Shown: in pieces, positions 59,115-64,000 of the stretch
Layout: every line of letters starts with the position of its first letter
How positions within the stretch are numbered: the stretch's first letter is position 1
Source of the DNA: Hydractinia symbiolongicarpus
Lineage: Eukaryota; Cnidaria; Hydrozoa; Anthoathecata; Hydractiniidae
Length of the DNA stretch: 64,000 nt
NCBI RefSeq assembly: GCF_029227915.1
Contig: NC_079885.1
Location: 20,347,001-20,411,000 of the forward strand
Direction: 5' to 3'
Made by a program: the position numbers and the translations under genes
The notes under the pieces: generated by a model
Seen by the model: only the letters and a program-made list of their open reading frames with translations
Told to the model about the DNA's origin: nothing
Databases searched by the model: none

Positions 59115-62100
59115 ATGAATTTTAAGGATCAACAAAAATATGGCTATCACCTTTCACAGAAGTTGCACATCCGACAGGTCAGCTATTGGTTAGTTCTGCA
59201 AACTTCTGCTCTGACGTATTCATTTTTACCAGTCAATAAATTATAACTTTTAGATATATGGAGGCAACAAGTTTCGCTATTTTGACAGATGTCCGGATAA
59301 TTTTCAAATTCCATTGGATAGCATATTGGGTCAAGAAAGCATCAAGAAAGGGTAATTCTTATTTATTTGGTATTTGTTTCTTGTACAAGAGATTTGTTAT
59401 AACCCCCATCCAATAAAATAGCACCACAACTGTCCAGTGTAATACGTTAATTCGGTTTCATTATTGATTATTTTCTGACTTTAGTATTTCAAGGTTTAAA
59501 TTAGCAGTTCACAATTTGCAATTTGCGAATCAAACATTTCATCTTATTTGCAATTATTGTCAGTGCTTAAAATAAATATTTGACCACTGCCGGTCATACT
59601 GACCGTCAGAGATCCAAAATGGCCGGTCAAATTGAATTTTTCGACGGTCAAAAATATATGTGATTCCTTGCATAACGATTTTAATCACGAAATTTGATAT
59701 TTGTTCCACTCTGACGTTTTAAATTATTTTTAGCCTCCCTGATGAAGTACAAGTCCCATTGACCTACCTTACTGTTGGTGTACTTCGTTAAGTGAATACA
59801 CAATGAACGATAATTAGTCAACTTTGCTTCCCTTGCGCTCATAAAAGCAAGCTGCCTGGGAACTAGGTTGCACATGTTAGTGTCGCATTCGGCACTGCCG
59901 ACGTAAAATACGAAGATACCGTAGTTGCGTCGGCAAAAAAAATTGCAGACGTAATTTTGTTGTGAAATTTGAATGAATGTCACAATCAAAAACGGTTGGT
60001 GTTATTATGAAGAACATAAGGTATAGAGAACATTAAAGTCAGCCCCTGTCCTTCATGCTAACACTCTTATGCTCGGCTGGTGCATTACACTGAGACTCAA
60101 ACGGAAAACGGAAGACCATTTGGAACTATGCCACAAGTCAGTCCGACCTTCATCGTCACAGAGAATACTGCGAGAAGAGTGCGCACCCATGCAAGTTAAA
60201 TAAAACCAGAACATGGGAGAGGTTAGGTGTCTTGTACCTTAATACAGCTTTTGGACGAATGTTCTCGTGATGTAATACCAAAGAAAAAACATGTTGAAAA
60301 AAGTTTAAAAAATCTTTTTAAAAGGGAAAAGAGAAATCAAATATGTTTAGTAATAATAATCGAAAAAATGTATATATCGTATTAAAAAGAAGTCCAGAAG
60401 TTCTGTCTCCCACACGACACAGCAGGCAATAAGTCAGCCCTGCCCTCGGTTTTGTGAGAAGAGATGTTCTGCGAAGACTCTAACAATTGAGTCTCCTGTA
60501 CAGTTTTGCCTCATGCTAAGCTGTGCCAGTGACAAGCATTTTTGAAGCATGCCACCAGCGACTTCTGCGATATACAACCTAATGAATTCATCTCAAAACA
60601 TAAAAAGCCAGTACCATTCGAAAAGAACAACAGGTGTTATTATACGCAATGTAACGTATTCAATTTCTAAAAATAATTCATTTTTAAACGCACATGTTTT
60701 TCATTCAAATTCTGAACTTTAAGTTATTTTTTTCTTTGATTTTTAGTATAGTAAATAATTACTTTATACAAAAGACATTTCAGGTGCGCATTATTGAAGT
60801 GACTAAAGTGTTTTTGGTGCGTGATTGAAAATGCTGCTCCATTGTCTATATGTGAAAAAATGTGTATGAAACAATGGTAAATAAATGTTAAGCGAGATAT
60901 TCAGATTGTTATCTATTCTTAATAGTAGATAGATAATTTTTTTTGCGAAGCAAGGAATCGATCGCTGGTCAGTCTGACCGCTCGTAAGGTGATCCTGACG
61001 GTCAATTAACAAAATTCGGCGGACAGTGACCGTTGACCGGCCGTTATTTTAAGCGTTGTATTGTAATAATGGAGTATGGCATTTAATTTTCGAGCATGAT
61101 TTTTCAAAACACTCAGTGATATTTAAAGGGAACCTGAGGTAAAAAATCATGTTGTACTTTATTATAGCGCTTAAAAAGTTGGTTAACAAGTCTTCTTAAA
61201 TTTTAAAGCTCTTTTTATTTTCAAGATATTCACTTAAAGAATTTAAGATAACCATGCTGCATTAATTATGATGTCATATTTAATTAATAACCAATTGATT
61301 TGCACAATCGTTCACTAATAAAACTTTTGTCTGTATATCCACTGTCAATTAATGCTTCTGCTTTATATGTATCATTTATCAAAACTGGTGGCATGACTCG
61401 CAAAGGTTTGTTTGTTGAGGCTGTAATAGCGACGAAAAGAAATCATCATCATAACTAGGTATTGGAGCAACAGCTGATGTAGAGCGAAAAAGCTTTTCAA
61501 AATGCCCTACTTTCTTACACTTGTGACAAATTCCTTTATGAGCCGGACACTTACTTTGTGGGTGTTGTGTGTTACCACAAAACCAACAAGAACCCTGGTT
61601 CGAGGGTTTATTCGATGAGTCAGTTTTCGTTGAAATGTCTAAGTTTGACGGCAATGCAGCTGTAATTTCGGAGAATGTATGTTGCTGTGCATAAACACGA
61701 GCTCTGCAGTTTGCAGGTCAAGAGTCCTATTTTCAAGTAGCCTTTGGCGGAAGATATTAGAGGAAAGTCCATTGATAAATGCATCTCGAATCATTTCCGA
61801 TTTATATTCCTCTGCACTCACAGGATGAAAGTCACATTCTTTAGCAAGGGTTTTTAATTCATTTAAAAATTGGTCAAGAGTTTCGCTAGCCTTTTGTTTT
61901 CTCGTGGATGTGTCTAGCAAGAATTACACTCCTTGGTTTTACGTAAAGTTCCTTCAATGTCTGTATTGCATTCTCAAAGTCATCACATTCTGATATATAC
62001 TCGTATATGTTTGGATTAATATAATTTATTAAAAGGTTCAACTTATTAAATGCTATGCTCTCAGGACCAGTTAACGATTGTATAAAGTTTTCAAACGTAC

Positions 62101-64000
62101 AAAACCAATGTTTATAAGTTCTGTCAGCATCCGCAGCACTAGGATCAACACTCTCTGTCTGGTTTTATATAGCGTTCCATGATGGTTATTGATCAAATAG
62201 AGCTTCTTTGATTATAGTGAATAGTCAGCTTAATATTGGCTCAAAGAAGCTAAAATTGAACTAATCTATAAATATAATAGGTAACACAACATTAAGCACA
62301 AGACAAATATCATAACAATCTCCATATTCACAATCTAATGTGCACACCTGGCTATGATTTGGGGTAAATCTACCCTGATCTATTAATCTATGATTATGAC
62401 AACCAGTTATATTTGAGAATAAAATTACGAACAAAAAGTATTTATTCAACGAGGCATTCATTTAGTATAGAAAATTGACTGTTTAAGGGAGACTGTTTAT
62501 GTTTGAGAAATAGGTAATGTTAAATTTGTTAAATTTTAGACATGTAGCAGTAGGTTTTTCGCCTGATGGGAAGTACTTGTTGTCGTATCAGTGTAAGGTG
62601 CAGTGTCACATGGACTTTGGACCGGTTTCCTACAGATATACACTTCATTTTTGGCTGTTTGATTTAAGAAATCCTTTAAAAAAGGTATATTAATATCACA
62701 ATTCTAATATTTATTTTTTAGGTGATATGGTAATTTCTTTAAAAATATAACCTGATGTGTTGTACAGTTTTGATATTTTAAAATTTCATGTTTCACTAAC
62801 TGAAGAACCCCAAAAATTTTGTGAAAACCAATTGACATGATGTAGGAAGTGGAACCAATATGCACGCGATAAAAGGAAATAGGAAACAATTTTCTTCTTT
62901 TTCAGGTGCGTAAGGTGAAATTGTTTGCCGATGAAACAATTCATCGTCCACTACATATCCAATTCTGTCAACCATCAGATTGCAACTACATGGTGTTACA
63001 TGGTTGCACATACAGGTATTAGGTTGTTCATACACTGGAATTACAGCTAATCATAGCATTGAAGTAATGTGATGCTACTGCCAAAAAATACAAATTCAAA
63101 TTGATTACACTCACTTGTTAGCCTTAACCTTAGTTGCAAAGAGTAAAAAAATATTTAGGATTTCTTGGAACACATGCTACTAATTGGTTAGTCAAATGAG
63201 TAAAGCTTGCGTTCAACATTGTTGCTTGCCAATATACGCCATTATATTTTCAATAAAAGTTTTTTTTTCTTATTTTCAGCGTGGATGTATCAAGTAATGG
63301 TAAAATCTCATATGTCTCCATCATTCCATCGCCTGATGCTGCCACGTTAAACTACTGCATGCATTTGCGATATGAACTGTTGCCCCCTCATCCACCATTC
63401 GTCACATCTGTCTGTTTAAAACTACCAAATGTCGTGTTGTTAAACTCAGGAGATATGCTATTTGCAATTTTATTGAATGATAAAAAGTTGTTCCAGTCTC
63501 ACAATGTGGAGTATAAAACCAAGTCCAACAATGAAATGTGCTATTGTTCCAAAAGTAATACAAACAAACAGTCGCAATCTACTTCTCATGATTTAACCGA
63601 GGAAATAGTTCTCCAAACGGATCAAGATAAAGTCAAAAATGTTGTCGATACATCTGTGAATATTACAAATACATTGGAAGAATGTGACGATATAAACTTT
63701 GGAAATACTGATTCACATGACAACATACTGCCCTTACCATTTTCCGAACAGGGCAGCAGCACAAACACTGAGTATGTTTCCTTTGTCGTGCAAGGTTATT
63801 CAATACCAAATGAGTTAGAATCGCAAGAATCCTTGCCTTCTTCACCTTTTGATTGTACAGCTACAGTGATGCCAGCAAAAATTTCTTCTGTGTGTAACCA
63901 AGAAATTCTGAAGCAGACGTATGAACATAGATGCTTTAGAAATTCCAACAAAGGTGTACGATACGTTGTTTTGTTTCTTACAAATAAACAAAGATATTTC
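59115..64000 (+). CDS. DCAF15: DCAF15, DDB1-CUL4 associated factor 15 (5' part, 3' end outside window)
   Basis: Substrate receptor of the CRL4 ubiquitin ligase. Exons: 59115-59177 (tentative first), 59254-59351, 62540-62684, 62906-63015, 63280 to beyond 64000; all phases agree. The protein begins MNFKDQQKYGYHLSQKLHIR, then FRYFDRCPDNFQIPLDSILG, GHVAVGFSPDGKYLLSYQ, LHFWLFDLRNPLKKVRKVKL and LRYELLPPHPPFVTSVCLKL with VVLLNSGDMLFAI. These follow human DCAF15 in order (its LGFSKCGRYVLSY, LYWWEFNVHSKLKLVRQV and VVLLNTSYSLVA segments). The last visible exon runs on into a long S/T/N-rich region, matching the low-complexity insert between the two halves of DCAF15. Identity is moderate. Exon 1 rests on phase and weak similarity only. 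Confidence 0.82.
59561..61058. mobile_element. 1.5-kb TIR element in a DCAF15 intron, TATTGT flanks
   Basis: The left end CAGTGCTTAAAATAA (59561) and the right end, reverse-complemented CAACGCTTAAAATAA (61058), are inverted repeats. Next to them are GACCGGCC- and GGTCA-type palindromes in both arms. TATTGT is present directly on both sides (59555-59560 and 61059-61064). Termini starting CA.(T/C)GC resemble hAT elements, but an 8-bp duplication is not clear. No intact transposase; the interior open frame at 59681-59989 is not recognisable. Confidence 0.7.
61379..62170 (-). mobile_element. Decayed LTR-retrotransposon gag in a DCAF15 intron
   Basis: The minus strand encodes gag capsid-like phrases: WFCTFENFIQSLTGPE, NKLNLLINYINPNIYEYI, IQTLKELYVKP, then after a frameshift near 61920 KQKASETLDQFLNELKTLA and SEMIRDAFINGLSSNIFRQR. 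A CCHC knuckle follows (CWFCGNTQHPQSKC). A second knuckle (CHKCKKVGHFEKLF) has lost its last cysteine. The layout is that of a Ty3/Gypsy- or BEL-like gag. No protease, polymerase or LTRs were found next to it. Confidence 0.82.

Overview
The window is eukaryotic, from an animal nuclear genome. It is strongly AT-rich, every multi-exon gene has GT-AG introns, and almost all sequence between genes is transposon debris. A short-intron axonemal dynein gene, DIRS-like and Penelope-like remnants, TTAA-flanked MITEs and a dispersed 'CCTGGGAACGAGG'-type palindromic motif together suggest a cnidarian, perhaps a hydrozoan. That placement is inference; no marker gene here proves it.

Layout. (1) 109-25494, minus: a DNAH5/DNAH8-type outer-arm dynein heavy chain. 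I resolved 34 phase-compatible exons coding 2,609 residues, from the start codon through the tail, linker, AAA1 and AAA2. The rest lies beyond base 1. Its introns hold a LINE 3' end, a Penelope-type GIY-YIG fragment and an eroded MITE copy. (2) 25.5-32.7 kb: no gene; a 1.7-kb long-inverted-repeat element and small foldbacks. (3) 32771-36566, minus: a complete 7-exon, 245-residue secreted astacin metalloprotease. (4) 38896-39879, minus: an intronless class A GPCR lacking the DRY arginine. (5) 40-46 kb: a 743-bp TTAA-flanked MITE and a DIRS-like retroelement relic. (6) 46154-47179, minus: intronless RP2 (ARL3 GAP). (7) 48730-56169, minus: NTF2 (NUTF2), four exons, 127 residues. Its 5.6-kb first intron carries a Harbinger-like MITE, a degenerate retroelement and an unrecognised nested ORF pair. 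(8) 56381-56494, plus: a 37-residue single-pass ORF divergent from NTF2. (9) 59115-64000, plus: the 5' part of DCAF15. Its introns hold a 1.5-kb TIR element and a decayed LTR-retrotransposon gag.

The genes do not form one pathway. Two are ciliary (the dynein motor, and RP2, which acts in ARL3-dependent delivery of lipidated cargo to cilia). NTF2 serves Ran import, DCAF15 is a CUL4-DDB1 substrate receptor, and the astacin and GPCR act outside the cell or at its surface. I saw no clearly new system. The best leads are the divergent GPCR, the nested ORF with two in-frame stops inside NTF2, the 37-residue membrane ORF, and several MITEs whose boundaries and target duplications can be read directly.
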